A stretch of 64,000 nucleotides of DNA from Barnesiella sp. WM24 (GCF_004570975.1 NZ_SPPC01000015.1:1-64000), one strand, 5' to 3'. Counted from the first letter of the stretch, positions 1 through 9,502 are shown. Numbers and translations: made by a program. Notes: generated by a model not told the origin, from the letters alone.

Positions 1-125
1 TTCATCACCAATGCCTTGAGTGCTATCGCTGCTTACTGTTTTTTTCCAAAGAAACCGTCTATCTCTTTGGAGTTTGTGACAGATAACCAGCTAACTTTGT
101 TCTGATTGCTTATATCGAACTCACG

Positions 126-941
126 TTAATTAGAGTTTTCGTTGAATGTCTCATAGCGTACCGCGTAATTTTCTTGAAGAATTTCAGTATTTTCAACTGA
201 CACGGTCATGCCTTTGCCATATGAAGCAGGATAAGATTGGGCTATTAGATCAATATATTCTCCTACAGGAACAATAATGGGTCCATCGTATCGTTTTTCA
301 TAATCATATAACCCCTTGCTTTTGGAATAGTAAGCAGAAAATCCATATGGCGCTACTTTAGTAAAACAACCTACACCATGAGAATAGGCAGTAAAATCCC
401 GTCCATCATTCGGCAAAATAAGCACACAATCTTCATGTTCCTTATCAATCTTTGTATTAAACTGACCAAGGCCAGTTTCGCCTAATAAATATACGCAACG
501 CAGATTGGCAACGAGATTCGAAAAGGCATTGGAGGAAACGTTTGTTCCTTCGTGAATTATAATAGTATTTAATCCGCTGGTCTCATAACCATATCCCTGA
601 TCAAATATATATTTGCCAACGTTACGAATTGTCGGAGGAAATTCAAGAAGATTGGGTGTTTTAATGTTTTTTGACGAATGATAATTGCTACTGTTTAAAT
701 TTTTAAAAGCTTTATCTGCGATACTTACAACAGTATACCAATTTACTTTTTCAGGAATTTCAAAATAATGAGAGTTATGGATGACGTCAAATAATTCACA
801 TTCGTATTCATCTACAGAAATGACACGATAAATATTACTGCCATATATGAAGGTAGAACCTTCCGAATCGGCATATGCCATTTGTGCACATATAACAATA
901 AATGCACAAACAAATAAAAATTTATTATAGATGCTCTTCAT
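126..941 (-). pseudogene. Leucine-rich-repeat (BspA-like) secreted protein, interrupted
   Basis: The first 24 residues form a signal peptide (hydrophobic FLFVCAFIVICAQMAYA). Residues 65-150 carry BspA/LRR_5-like phrases such as VVSIADKAF, TIRNVGKYIF and NTIIIHEGTNVSSNAF, so this is probably a secreted or surface protein. The frame ends at a TAA (126-128), but the same frame stays open for 29 more codons with normal composition (EFDISNQNKVSWLSV...). It then meets an A7 run, after which a +1 shift keeps an open frame to the window edge (TVSSDSTQGIGDE). I read this as one gene broken by a nonsense codon and a possible homopolymer slip; the part beyond base 1 is not visible. The alternative is simply a short protein. 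The gene has no obvious partner; its neighbour is a UDG-like gene upstream on the same strand. Confidence 0.6.
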
Positions 942-950
942 GTTTAAGAA

Positions 951-1571
951 TTAAATATGTTCAATAAAATAGTTGATTATATTTCTCCATTCGCAGCAGT
1001 CATAACCCCATGACGCCGGGTGATTTATGCAAACTGAAAGTGCTTTGTAATTCTTGCTTAAAACATAATATCCATTTCGAACTTTTCTATTATTAATTGG
1101 AATATCATCGTTTCTTATCCATCTGTCAAATGGCATTTTATTATAAAGTCGTTGTCCCCAACAAACGATTAGATTTGGATTGTATTTGTTGATTATTTCA
1201 AAAAATGGTTCTACCGCATTTTTCCATTGGCGCGTTGTTGGAACACTTTTGGGATTAGACAATGCCTCTTGAATATAATTATAAAATACTATTGAATCCC
1301 ATATCGCTTGGCTTTCTTCTCGAGTCTGCACTAATTTTAGGGATCGTTCAAATTTTTTGTACGTTGTATTTGATTGACCGGACAAATATTTATTAACCTC
1401 TGCATCAGGATTGATATCTTCGCAAGGCGATAATTCAAATGAACCACAGATGCTTTTACAGATTTTGCACGTACAATAGTGGCTTTCTCCGACCACAAGT
1501 ATCTTCTTTTTGAAGATGCCGCCATGGTCATAGTTTTTACCTACCCATGGCTTGAAAAATACCTTTTCCAT
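951..1571 (-). CDS. Uracil-DNA-glycosylase-like superfamily protein
   Basis: 206-residue soluble protein. Near the N-terminus it has ILVVGESHYCTC, where the GESH turn resembles motif 1 of the uracil-DNA glycosylase superfamily. Near the C-terminus it has INHPASWGY, resembling the HPS/HPA motif, and NLIVCWGQRLY forms the central strand between them. Four cysteines around residues 34-45 (CTCKICKSIC) could bind metal. Its length fits the small UDG-like family found in Bacteroidales. It ends only nine bases before the start of the LRR gene, so the two may share a transcript. Substrate and activity are unknown; the fold assignment rests on motifs alone. Confidence 0.55.
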   Translation of the reverse strand: MEKVFFKPWVGKNYDHGGIFKKKILVVGESHYCTCKICKSICGSFELSPCEDINPDAEVNKYLSGQSNTTYKKFERSLKLVQTREESQAIWDSIVFYNYIQEALSNPKSVPTTRQWKNAVEPFFEIINKYNPNLIVCWGQRLYNKMPFDRWIRNDDIPINNRKVRNGYYVLSKNYKALSVCINHPASWGYDCCEWRNIINYFIEHI

Positions 1572-2036
1572 AGATATTAAATGCCGCGGTCATCCTCTCG
1601 TTGGCGTGATTGGTTTATAAAAAAAAGCGTAGGAATCTGTATCTGTTACCGTCCTACAACTGGAGGCTTCTCGCATTGCCCATCAATAGTCGGACGGCAA
1701 CGCAGAAGCCCACGCCAGTATATGCAATCGATGCGTCCGGCTATATTTCTCCCGAAATATCATGCCGAAAGCAAGATAATCACATATCCACGGGCATCTA
1801 CCGTTGCTCAATCCTTGACTATTGACTGAATTTTGCGAGAATTCCGAAGTGTCAAGAATCAGCGCGGATAAACGCTTTCTTATGTATTTTCACTACATCC
1901 CGCTCCGCTTAACCCCTGACCGGGGGTTGGTTCGGATAAACCTCACCCCACTGGCGTGGTCTGCAAGGCGGTCTGCGACCGCAAAGCTAATAATAATTTT
2001 TGAGATTTTGAGTCTATTATGCTGAAAAACATAAAT
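1572..2036. other. Region without a supported gene (degenerate sequence)
   Basis: About 460 bases between the UDG-like gene and a terminator. Short open frames exist on both strands but none has a recognisable domain or good start. Several frames look like scraps of protein-coding sequence (on the minus strand around 1640-1740 a run reads AYTGVGFCVAVRLLMG), which suggests decayed coding DNA. I see no promoter pair, tRNA or insertion-sequence end. Confidence 0.4.
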
Positions 2037-2264
2037 TCACACTAAAAAAAGTTGCCACCGATGGAGGCCGAGGCTTCTCTCGGTGGCGTTGTTGTCGGTG
2101 TTGTTTTGGGCTTTTCGGCGCGGTTTAGCGTTCTGTTCGGCGCGGTAGCGGCGCAGGGTTTCTTTGATGCTCATGCCGGGATTGCGGCTTCGCATGAGAT
2201 ACTGACTGATATAATCGGCATCGTAAGCTGTAATGTATGAGACAGTAATCGGGTCTGAATCCAC
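2037..2264 (-). CDS. Small ORF of unknown function, probable remnant
   Basis: 75 codons from a GTG start, with a stop upstream in the same frame. The middle (YDADYISQYLMRSRNPGMSIKETLRRYRAEQNAKPRRK) reads like genuine protein: an amphipathic segment followed by a basic tail. The last 15 or so codons run through a strong minus-strand terminator hairpin, which is unusual and suggests the original stop was lost or that the frame is a fragment fused to its own terminator. No family recognised. It could be a leftover of a mobile-element gene, but nothing in the sequence proves that. Confidence 0.35.
   Translation of the reverse strand: MDSDPITVSYITAYDADYISQYLMRSRNPGMSIKETLRRYRAEQNAKPRRKAQNNTDNNATERSLGLHRWQLFLV
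2044..2087 (-). terminator. Rho-independent terminator (minus strand)
   Basis: Arms GCCACCGA (2054-2061) and TCGGTGGC (2080-2087) pair perfectly over 8 bp. On the minus strand the hairpin is followed by a run of seven T (2044-2050). It lies inside the end of the small ORF. Confidence 0.75.
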
Positions 2265-2481
2265 TTTAACGACATGCTGACTCTATTAATATTGACGATT
2301 TTGTTACCTTTGCAGTGGGGTTGGCGGAAGTCAATCCGCGACATTTTGAAGAAGCGTTATGCGCCCTGCGTCTTTGGCTTTTCATGGTGCCATCGGTTAG
2401 GGGTCGTGTATAGTGGCTCACGCTTTTTTAACTATCACAACAGCCGCTTTGAGCTGACGGCGGCGGTCTTTTGGAAAGAAA

Positions 2482-3042
2482 TTGGCTGAACTGTTCAATT
2501 CATATAAATCACAGGTCAATCTCGCCGGGCTCATAGAACTGTGTGAGACCGAGGGACGGCATACAGTCTACGAAAAGGGCGAATACCTGCTGCACCAGGG
2601 AGATGTCGAGAGGCATATATCTCTTGTGAAATCGGGATATTGCCGATATGTCTGCCTGAAACCGGATGGGAGCGAGGCGGTGGTAGGTCTTGCTATGGCG
2701 GGGGAATTTGTCACCGACTTCAACAATGGCGTGAGGAAGCTCCCGTCGATGGTATCGCTGATTGCGTCGGTGCGCACCGAGGTGCTTCAGCTACCGCTTG
2801 GTTATGCTCTGGAAAAACTATCCCTGAAGGAGCCGGATTTTCTCTACACAGCCTCTGACGCGCTATTCCGTATGTGCTATGCGCGGCTGCTTGAACTGTA
2901 TGTACTTTCTCCTGCCGAGCGGTACCACAAATTCGCCGAGGCCTACCCGGACATCGTCTCGACAATCAAGGCAAAGGAGCTGGCTTCATACCTCCAAATC
3001 TCACATCAACATCTTCTAAGAATTAAAAATCGCATGAAATAA
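2482..3042 (+). CDS. Crp/Fnr family transcriptional regulator
   Basis: 186 residues. Residues 25-115 form a cyclic-nucleotide-binding-like beta-roll (YEKGEYLLHQGDVERHISLVKSGYCR, then PDGSEAVVGLAMAGEFV); the C-terminus (IKAKELASYLQISHQHLLRIKNRMK) is a short helix-turn-helix of the type seen in Bacteroidetes Crp-like proteins. The start is a TTG at 2482 behind a purine-rich stretch (GGAAAGAA). No ATG exists between the upstream in-frame stop (2455) and conserved sequence, so TTG is preferred. A TACCTTTG box at 2305-2312 could be the -7 element of its promoter, giving a long leader. It sits directly before an outer-membrane barrel gene with the same orientation and probably regulates it. The ligand is unknown. 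Confidence 0.85.
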   Translation: MAELFNSYKSQVNLAGLIELCETEGRHTVYEKGEYLLHQGDVERHISLVKSGYCRYVCLKPDGSEAVVGLAMAGEFVTDFNNGVRKLPSMVSLIASVRTEVLQLPLGYALEKLSLKEPDFLYTASDALFRMCYARLLELYVLSPAERYHKFAEAYPDIVSTIKAKELASYLQISHQHLLRIKNRMK

Positions 3043-3125
3043 GAGCGCGAGGCAGCAGAAGTGAACATTTGTTCAATTACGCCCGGAAGATTATTGCTAA
3101 ATTTGTAAGCCAAACGACATCTACT

Positions 3126-5231
3126 ATGCCAAATCGATTCATCACATCTATATCATACATCATCATTGCGATAGCAGCAATAGCGCAGAGTGAAATGCCT
3201 GACAGCATCAAGACACAGGAACTTAATGAAGTTGTAGTTGAGGCTCGAACACAGCGTGTCATTGAGCGTGGTGTGGAATATACTCCGACTAAAAAGATTA
3301 AGAAAGCGGCAATAGACGCAACACAGCTTTTAGAGTTGATGAATGTTCCTCAACTTGATATAACCCCCGGCAGCATGTCAGTAAAGACTTATGCAGGAAA
3401 GGATGTGGGAATGTTCATCGATTATAAAGAAGCAACCGCTGAAGATTTACAGGGATTACGTCCAGAAGATGTTCTTAGGGTTGAAGTCTTGCAATATCCT
3501 GAAGACCCTCGGTTTGGAGGACAGGCCAATGTTGTCAACTTCATAATGAGGAAATACGAATGGGGCGGATATACTAAACTCACCGCTATCGGCAATACCC
3601 TTAACCTTGACCGGGGAGAAGGCATATTATATTCTAAATTCGTAAAAGGCAACTGGACGTTAGATGCCAACGCAACTGGCTCAATAACACACAACGTTAA
3701 TTCCCGTGGATATAATGTAGAGTCATTCCGTGATATTCGTATTGGAAACAATCACTATGACGAAGTAGTCCGCACCACACAGTCGGGAGACAACTATCTA
3801 CGACAAAGTAACACACAATCAGTGTCATTTCGTGCATCATATGAAACAAAGACTACCGAGATAATCCACTCTGTTTCGTATAATCGAACAGGAAACCCTT
3901 TTACAAGAAATTTATCAGAAGTCAGTTACTCCGAAGATGCTTTACCTGCCTCATCGGCTCTTTCCAACGAATCCGGGCAGACAATTTCACCTCGCTTGCA
4001 TGGCTACTATTACTTTGCCCTGCCAATGGATAATTCTCTGATTGCATCGTGGAGTTTTTCCTATGGAAGCACTCGAAGAAACTCATCTTATCGACTTGGC
4101 GAGTTGACACCAATTATAAACAATAACAAAGAAACTTCATACGCACCTGTTGTCACAATTCAATATTCTAAGAAGTTCTCTCACAACAATACTTTCAGAA
4201 CCTCTTTATTGAGCTACAACACTATTTATCGTACACATTATGAAGGCTCGTTCAACGGATTGCAAAAACTTCTCTCATCCGAAAATATGTTGTTCCTTGA
4301 ATATATGCAAAACTGGCAGAGTGGTCTGAGTCTGTATTCGCGCGTTGGAGTGTCTTATGTGATAGGTAGACTCAATGGTGTAAACACTTTGGAACAGTGG
4401 AATCCTCGACTTGGTCTGCAATTACAATATAATATTAACGATAAAAATTCGGCCTCCATCGAAGGCTGGTGGGGCAATAATCATCCAACTCCGTCTTCAT
4501 CAAATTCCGCGATAGTCCAAAGCGATGAACTTCTTTGGCTTCAAGGAAATCCGGAACTGCGCAATACAACCTTTACTACAGCTTCTGCTTCATATACTTA
4601 TATGCCAACAAATAAGTTGAATTTGTCGGCAACCGGGGAGTTTCATGGCTATCTGAATAAAACTGCACATGATTATTTTTCGTTAGCCGGTTATGATGGT
4701 CTTATTCGCAAAGAAATTAACAATGGTGATTTCTTTGATTTTTCAGGATATATCTCCGCTACAGTTAAACTTTTCAATAATTCTCTCTCGCTCCGTACTT
4801 CCGGGCGGATTTCTCACCTGAAAAGCACAGGATTTGATAATCAATCAATGAATATTTTTACGGCTAACATTCAGGTCAATTATTATATCAGGAACTTCTC
4901 ATTTATTTTATATTACCAGACACCATATAAAAATATCGATCCTTTTGACAATGGCATACGCAACCACTACAAAAGTACGTATGGAATTTTAGCAAACTAT
5001 TCTGTCGGTGATTTCAAGCTCGGTTTGCAATTCCGGAACTGGTTCAACAAATATAAATATTTCTACGATTTTGATTCGGAAAGATATTCATCTCACGGAT
5101 GGCAGTGGGTCAGCGACCTTGCTCGGTCTGTTCAACTTACGCTTTCTTACACATTGCCTTATGGCAAAAAAGTTAAGCGCAACAATGAAATTCAAACTTC
5201 GATAGAAAGTAATAGCGCAATCTTAAAATAA
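3126..5231 (+). CDS. TonB-dependent-receptor-like outer-membrane beta-barrel protein (copy 1)
   Basis: 701 residues from the chosen ATG at 3126. An upstream in-frame start at 3069 is rejected because a -7-type box TAAATTTG (3098-3105) lies between, and because the 3126 start gives a clean signal peptide (ITSISYIIIAIAAIAQ). After the signal comes a TonB-box-like stretch (ELNEVVVEARTQ), a plug-like domain (about 40-150; EDVLRVEVLQYPEDPRFGGQANVVNFIMR) and then a long series of alternating aromatic strands ending near LSYTLPYGK, typical of an outer-membrane barrel. There is no carboxypeptidase-like N-terminal domain and no SusD partner, so it is not a standard SusC. The SDR gene follows after 3 bp. 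Substrate unknown; it is a divergent paralogue of the barrel at 9554. Confidence 0.8.
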   Translation: MPNRFITSISYIIIAIAAIAQSEMPDSIKTQELNEVVVEARTQRVIERGVEYTPTKKIKKAAIDATQLLELMNVPQLDITPGSMSVKTYAGKDVGMFIDYKEATAEDLQGLRPEDVLRVEVLQYPEDPRFGGQANVVNFIMRKYEWGGYTKLTAIGNTLNLDRGEGILYSKFVKGNWTLDANATGSITHNVNSRGYNVESFRDIRIGNNHYDEVVRTTQSGDNYLRQSNTQSVSFRASYETKTTEIIHSVSYNRTGNPFTRNLSEVSYSEDALPASSALSNESGQTISPRLHGYYYFALPMDNSLIASWSFSYGSTRRNSSYRLGELTPIINNNKETSYAPVVTIQYSKKFSHNNTFRTSLLSYNTIYRTHYEGSFNGLQKLLSSENMLFLEYMQNWQSGLSLYSRVGVSYVIGRLNGVNTLEQWNPRLGLQLQYNINDKNSASIEGWWGNNHPTPSSSNSAIVQSDELLWLQGNPELRNTTFTTASASYTYMPTNKLNLSATGEFHGYLNKTAHDYFSLAGYDGLIRKEINNGDFFDFSGYISATVKLFNNSLSLRTSGRISHLKSTGFDNQSMNIFTANIQVNYYIRNFSFILYYQTPYKNIDPFDNGIRNHYKSTYGILANYSVGDFKLGLQFRNWFNKYKYFYDFDSERYSSHGWQWVSDLARSVQLTLSYTLPYGKKVKRNNEIQTSIESNSAILK

Positions 5232-5234
5232 GAT

Positions 5235-5921
5235 ATGAATATTTTGATTATAGGGGCTACGTCCGGCATCGGTCACAATCTATGGAAGCATTATGTTTCA
5301 TCGGGGCATAATGTTATAGTAGTAGGCAGAAGAAAAGAACTGCTTGACGATATGGCGCGAAATTGTCCTGAACATACACTGCCGGTTGTGTGTGATATTT
5401 CTCAAACGGACTCATTCAATAACGCTTTGGAATCTATCATTCGCAAACATCGACACATTGATTTGGCTGTTATATGTGCCGGAATCGGAGAACTTAATCC
5501 GAAGTTGGATGTCGAGACAGAGTTATCTACACTTTCAGTGAACGTTATGGGTTGGGCTAATGCGGTAGCATCAGTTTATAGGCTCTTTGAAGAGCAGAAA
5601 TCGGGGCATCTTGTGACGGTCACATCAGTAGGAGGATTGCAGCCTACGCCGATAGCCCCGTCATATAGTGCATCAAAGGCATTTCAGATAAATTACACGA
5701 AATCATTGCAGAGCAAAGCGAAAGGAACGGATATTGTTATAACGGAGGTTCGTCCCGGACTGGTTGATACCCGCATGGCAAAAGGAGAAGGCCTGTTCTG
5801 GGTAATGCCTCTTGATAAGGTCTGTCGAAAAATAATCAAGGCTATTGACAAGAAGCAAAAAAGGCTTATAGTCACCCGCCGATGGCGAATCATAAACTGC
5901 CTGTTAAAGCATTTTGTATAA
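5235..5921 (+). CDS. Short-chain dehydrogenase/reductase (SDR)
   Basis: 228 residues, classical SDR layout. Cofactor-binding GATSGIG at residues 7-13, basic VVGRR at 29-33 favouring NADP(H), CAGIG at 81-85 (variant of NNAG), and the catalytic set N103, S131, Y144, K148 (YSASK). PGLVDTRMAKG follows as expected. It begins 3 bp after the outer-membrane barrel gene and is likely co-transcribed. The substrate cannot be read from the sequence. Confidence 0.9.
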   Translation: MNILIIGATSGIGHNLWKHYVSSGHNVIVVGRRKELLDDMARNCPEHTLPVVCDISQTDSFNNALESIIRKHRHIDLAVICAGIGELNPKLDVETELSTLSVNVMGWANAVASVYRLFEEQKSGHLVTVTSVGGLQPTPIAPSYSASKAFQINYTKSLQSKAKGTDIVITEVRPGLVDTRMAKGEGLFWVMPLDKVCRKIIKAIDKKQKRLIVTRRWRIINCLLKHFV

Positions 5922-6098
5922 CAGTCGACCTGCTCTGAAAGACACGAAAAAAGAAACACCGCCCCAACAACCGAGGGCAATTGAATCACTTCTTTTTGAA
6001 AATTTCGTAATTTTGCACCCGTTTTGCAATACATTGCCCGACGGCTCTCCTTTCACGTTCAGCCATGACATATCGGTAACTAACAATATAGCAGGTAA

Positions 6099-7034
6099 AT
6101 GAAAATAGATTTAAAGGGACATGCCTCAATGTTTGGCGCCAATGCGATATGGGGAGTCATGTCGCCAATCGCTAAATTTGTAATGATAAGCGGGACAATA
6201 ACGCCACTTGTGTTAACCAATTTACGCATTGCGGGAGCCATGATTCTGTTCTGGCTTGTGTCACTGTTCATGAAGCCTGAACATGTGGGGTCGAAAGACC
6301 TTGCAAAACTCTTCGGGGCATCATTACTTGCAATCATCTTCAATCAGGGATGTTTCATTACCGGTCTGGGGATGACATCGCCGACCAACGCGTCCATAAT
6401 CACGACAAGCATGCCGTTATGGGCTATGATTCTCGCGGCATTTTTTCTGAAAGAGCCTATTACAGGCAAGAAAATCATGGGTATTGCCGCCGGTGCCACA
6501 GGAGCCGTGCTTCTAATACTCGGAGGGAGTTCGGCAGCCGGCACTGCATCTTCATCGATATGGGGCGATATGATAGTTCTGACAGCGCAATTGAGCTATG
6601 CCCTCTATATCGTGCTTTTCAAGGACTTCGTGTCCCGCTATTCACTTTTCACCGTAATGAAGTGGATGTTCACGTTTGCATTCATCTGCATAGTGCCGTT
6701 TTCTACCCAAGGGCTATCGGAGACAAGATGGGATGCCGTCACTCCTATGGAATGGGGAGCCTTATCGCTGGTCGTGGTAGGTGCCACCTTTGTATGCTAC
6801 ATCCTTGTCGTGATAGGTCAGAAACGCCTTCGCCCGACTGTGGCAGGCATGTATAACTACATCCAGCCCCTTGTGGCTTGCATAGTCGCGATACTCTGGG
6901 GAATGGATACATTTGGCATAACAAAAGCATTTGCAATACTATTGATATTTACCGGAGTATTCCTTGTAACCATGAGCAAGAGCAGGAAAGACATGGAGTC
7001 GGAAGAAAATAGATTATCAGAAATTGCAGACTGA
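6099..7034 (+). CDS. EamA/DMT-family transporter
   Basis: 311 residues with about ten hydrophobic segments arranged as two EamA repeats (roughly residues 8-140 and 155-290). Typical phrases are NAIWGVMSPIAKF in helix 1, FLKEPITGKKIMGIAAGATGAVLLI in the first repeat and GMYNYIQPLVACIVAILWG in the second. It is an inner-membrane exporter of the drug/metabolite superfamily; the substrate is unknown. A TAATTTTG box at 6008-6015 lies upstream, though its -33 partner is poorly spaced. The following GrpB gene starts 25 bp after the stop. Confidence 0.88.
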   Translation: MKIDLKGHASMFGANAIWGVMSPIAKFVMISGTITPLVLTNLRIAGAMILFWLVSLFMKPEHVGSKDLAKLFGASLLAIIFNQGCFITGLGMTSPTNASIITTSMPLWAMILAAFFLKEPITGKKIMGIAAGATGAVLLILGGSSAAGTASSSIWGDMIVLTAQLSYALYIVLFKDFVSRYSLFTVMKWMFTFAFICIVPFSTQGLSETRWDAVTPMEWGALSLVVVGATFVCYILVVIGQKRLRPTVAGMYNYIQPLVACIVAILWGMDTFGITKAFAILLIFTGVFLVTMSKSRKDMESEENRLSEIAD

Positions 7035-7059
7035 GAATATAAAGAGACAGAATAACCAA

Positions 7060-7638
7060 ATGCAAGACAAGCGACTGCAAGAGATGACACTGGAAGAACT
7101 ATGGGAATTGTTTCCCGTAGTCCTGACCCCACACAACCCTCAATGGTCATATTGGGCAAAGGAAGAAATGCAATTGCTGTCATCGCTCCTTGCCGGGTAT
7201 AATCCTGCAATCAACCATATCGGCAGCACGGCAATACCTAATATACAGTCAAAACCTATCGTCGATATACTTGTAGAGGTTTCTCCCGATATTAAGTTGC
7301 AACCGATAAAAAACATCCTGGAAGCCAACGGATATATCGGCATGGCGCAATCCGGCAACCGTCTCAGCCTAAATAAAGGCTACACTTCCAAAGGATATGC
7401 CGACAAGGTATTTCACATTCACATCCGCCGATTTGATGACAATGATGAGATTTTGTTTCGTGATTATCTGATCGGGCATCCTGATGCCGCTAAAGAGTAT
7501 GAGATATTGAAATTGTCGCTACTGCCCAAATACCGCCACAACCGCGACGGATACACTGACGCCAAAACGGAATTTGTAAACCGCATGATAAAAGCCGCCA
7601 AAAGAGCATTTTACCAGGTCAGACCATCAAGTCATTAA
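7060..7638 (+). CDS. GrpB/UPF0157 family protein
   Basis: 192 residues from the ATG at 7060; an earlier in-frame start at 7024 would overlap the EamA gene. The family signature is clear: NHIGSTAIPNIQSKPIVDILVEV, a nucleotidyltransferase-fold strand with a GS motif and an acidic pair, then FHIHIRRFDDNDEILFRDYLIGHPDAAKEYEILK, where the His and Arg residues are conserved. GrpB proteins have a nucleotidyltransferase-like fold, but their physiological reaction is not settled. Likely co-transcribed with the EamA gene. Confidence 0.88.
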   Translation: MQDKRLQEMTLEELWELFPVVLTPHNPQWSYWAKEEMQLLSSLLAGYNPAINHIGSTAIPNIQSKPIVDILVEVSPDIKLQPIKNILEANGYIGMAQSGNRLSLNKGYTSKGYADKVFHIHIRRFDDNDEILFRDYLIGHPDAAKEYEILKLSLLPKYRHNRDGYTDAKTEFVNRMIKAAKRAFYQVRPSSH

Positions 7639-7653
7639 TATAATAAGAGCAAC

Positions 7654-7684
7654 TGCTTTATGTCAATTATTTTTCGTAGCTTTG
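7654..7684 (+). promoter_or_regulatory. Candidate promoter of the TPR/HTH regulator
   Basis: TAGCTTTG at 7677-7684 is a good -7 box. The -33 position holds only CTG (7653-7655), so the match is partial. It lies at the 5' end of the longest open frame, which supports the downstream ATG at 7721 as the true start. Confidence 0.5.
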
Positions 7685-7720
7685 CAGCATAACCTGTCAT
7701 TTAACAGACTGCCTCATAAT

Positions 7721-9394
7721 ATGGCTGCCAACAGACCACCATTCTATAAACATCATCTACTGATACTTGTCGCGTTTATCGCAGCAAATATCATCGTGTC
7801 CTGCTCGCGCTCTCAGCAACAAGCGCAGATACTTTCAATCGCAGAAAGTCTATCTTACGACTATCCTGACAGCGCCTTGACAATCCTTGATGAAATTGAA
7901 TCGTCGGAGTTGACTGTTGACTCTCTGAAAGCCAAGTATCATCTAATCAAGGCTTCAATCCATGACAATCAAGGGCATCTCATGCTGTCAGACTCGTCAA
8001 TCAGATATTCCGCCGACTATTATAGGGACAAAGACATGAATCGGGCAGTAAGAAGCGCCACACTCTCAGCGCTATATGATTATTGGGTCAAAGGCGACCG
8101 TAATGCTATCGGGCAACTTGATTCTTTGGCAAACATTGACAATCTGCCCGACAGTATTGCCATATTCACGTTACGCAAGCGGGCTTACTGGAGTACAAAG
8201 CTTTTTGACGAAGACGGCAACAGGCCTATCATAAAGAGGTTGATTTCAATCGACAATGATTCATCATGGCAAGAATTATATCAATTTTGGCTTCACCTTG
8301 ATTATCTGTTTGACAATCAGACCGACTCTTCACTTATTATCCTTAACAAGCTTATTGACAAAGCTATACTTGACCGCTCCGACTCTAAGCAATTTGATTA
8401 TGAGTATGAGAAAATAGGGATATTGGAAGAGCTTGGCCGTTATCAGGAAAGTCTTGAATTAGCCGATAAATTCCTGGAAAAAGCACACGGAAATTCACTT
8501 GAGCACTACATCCATATGTGGAAATCACTGAATCTCTTCAATATGGGCAAGCGCGACCAGGCGATTAAAGAACTGGCAAAAGCCGATAGTTGCGCTGCAA
8601 TGATTTCGGAAAGCGAAAAAGGCTATTACAATAGCTTTGCCTACGTCCTGAGTACCGTGTTTGAATATCACAATACAGGCCGAATAAGACTAATTCCGAT
8701 AGCCGAGATTAACAATCGCCAGAAAGACAATCTATTTCGCACGCAATATTTGCAACAGGAATCAGAGCAAAACGCTTTGAAGATTGAAAACAAAAGACTA
8801 AGCCTGAAGGCAAAGAGCGACCGGCAGATGGCAATTATAATCATCATTATACTTGCAGGACTTCTTATATCAGGACTGTCAATCTGGTTTGCATTAGACC
8901 GAAAGCGTAAAACCATAGAAGCAGAAGAGCGCACGGAAACATTACAAAAAATGGTTGAAGAACTGAAAACGTCAACAGCCCCAACCATAGGTCAAGAATC
9001 GTTACGCCGTATAATGCTGCGGCAACTCGGCATAATCAAAATGGTAGCGGAAGCCCCGACTGAGCAAAATCGTGAGATGCTCCGGAAAATATCGTCCGTT
9101 GACAGAAACTCCAATGGACCTCTTGTCAACTGGGAAAACGTGTTTGAAATGATTGACAGCCTTTATTCCGGTTTCTATTCGCGACTACATGAGCTATACG
9201 GCAGCGTGCTCTCGGAGAAAGAAGAGCAGATCATAGTGCTTATGATTGCCGGATTCTCCACCAAAGAGACCGGAGTCATAACTTCGCAATCGGCCGCCAC
9301 AATCTATGTGAGAAAATCATCAATAAGAAAGAAACTCGGAATCCCGGAAAAGGAAGATATAATGGCTTTCCTGCGACAGTCTATACCCTATTAA
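7721..9394 (+). CDS. Membrane-spanning TPR regulator with LuxR-like HTH
   Basis: 557 residues. The N-terminus is a lipoprotein-type signal (LLILVAFIAANIIVSC, Cys28). Residues 35-340 are helical repeats of TPR type (YPDSALTILDEIE, LEELGRYQESLELADKFLE). A transmembrane helix follows at about 370-392 (MAIIIIIILAGLLISGLSIW), then a coiled coil, then a C-terminal LuxR-like HTH (LSEKEEQIIVLMIAGFSTKETGVITSQSAATIYVRKSSIRKKLG). So the sensor is outside the cytoplasm and the DNA-binding domain inside. The arrangement is common in Bacteroidales, where such proteins are one-component regulators. It is followed by an outer-membrane barrel gene with a repeat-rich promoter, its most likely target. The start is fixed by the promoter box at 7677-7684. 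Confidence 0.82.
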   Translation: MAANRPPFYKHHLLILVAFIAANIIVSCSRSQQQAQILSIAESLSYDYPDSALTILDEIESSELTVDSLKAKYHLIKASIHDNQGHLMLSDSSIRYSADYYRDKDMNRAVRSATLSALYDYWVKGDRNAIGQLDSLANIDNLPDSIAIFTLRKRAYWSTKLFDEDGNRPIIKRLISIDNDSSWQELYQFWLHLDYLFDNQTDSSLIILNKLIDKAILDRSDSKQFDYEYEKIGILEELGRYQESLELADKFLEKAHGNSLEHYIHMWKSLNLFNMGKRDQAIKELAKADSCAAMISESEKGYYNSFAYVLSTVFEYHNTGRIRLIPIAEINNRQKDNLFRTQYLQQESEQNALKIENKRLSLKAKSDRQMAIIIIIILAGLLISGLSIWFALDRKRKTIEAEERTETLQKMVEELKTSTAPTIGQESLRRIMLRQLGIIKMVAEAPTEQNREMLRKISSVDRNSNGPLVNWENVFEMIDSLYSGFYSRLHELYGSVLSEKEEQIIVLMIAGFSTKETGVITSQSAATIYVRKSSIRKKLGIPEKEDIMAFLRQSIPY

Positions 9395-9502
9395 GACCTG
9401 TTTAGACCCCTGACCACGATATTAAGATTTTTAAAAGAAACACAACCTGATTATCAACATATTACACTCACACAATTAAGACTTCCCGATTTGTTATTAA
9501 GA
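9390..9502 (+). promoter_or_regulatory. Four ATTAAGA direct repeats upstream of barrel gene
   Basis: ATTAAGA occurs at 9390-9396, 9421-9427, 9475-9481 and 9496-9502, all in the same orientation. Start-to-start distances are 31, 54 and 21 bases, close to 3, 5 and 2 helical turns. The first overlaps the regulator's stop region; the last lies between the -33 and -7 boxes of the promoter. They are candidate sites for the upstream HTH regulator (inference). Confidence 0.45.

Noticed and set aside
1581-1829. Plus-strand ORFs at 1581-1829 and 1610-1825
   Set aside because: Unlike any protein, no promoter or good start, and in a region of decayed sequence.
2274-2489. 71-codon frame just before the Crp-like gene
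   Set aside because: Low-quality composition, overlaps the Crp-like gene and lies in its presumed leader.
3069-3125. Start of barrel gene 1 at 3069
   Set aside because: A -7-type box at 3098-3105 lies downstream of it and the 3126 start gives a clean signal peptide.
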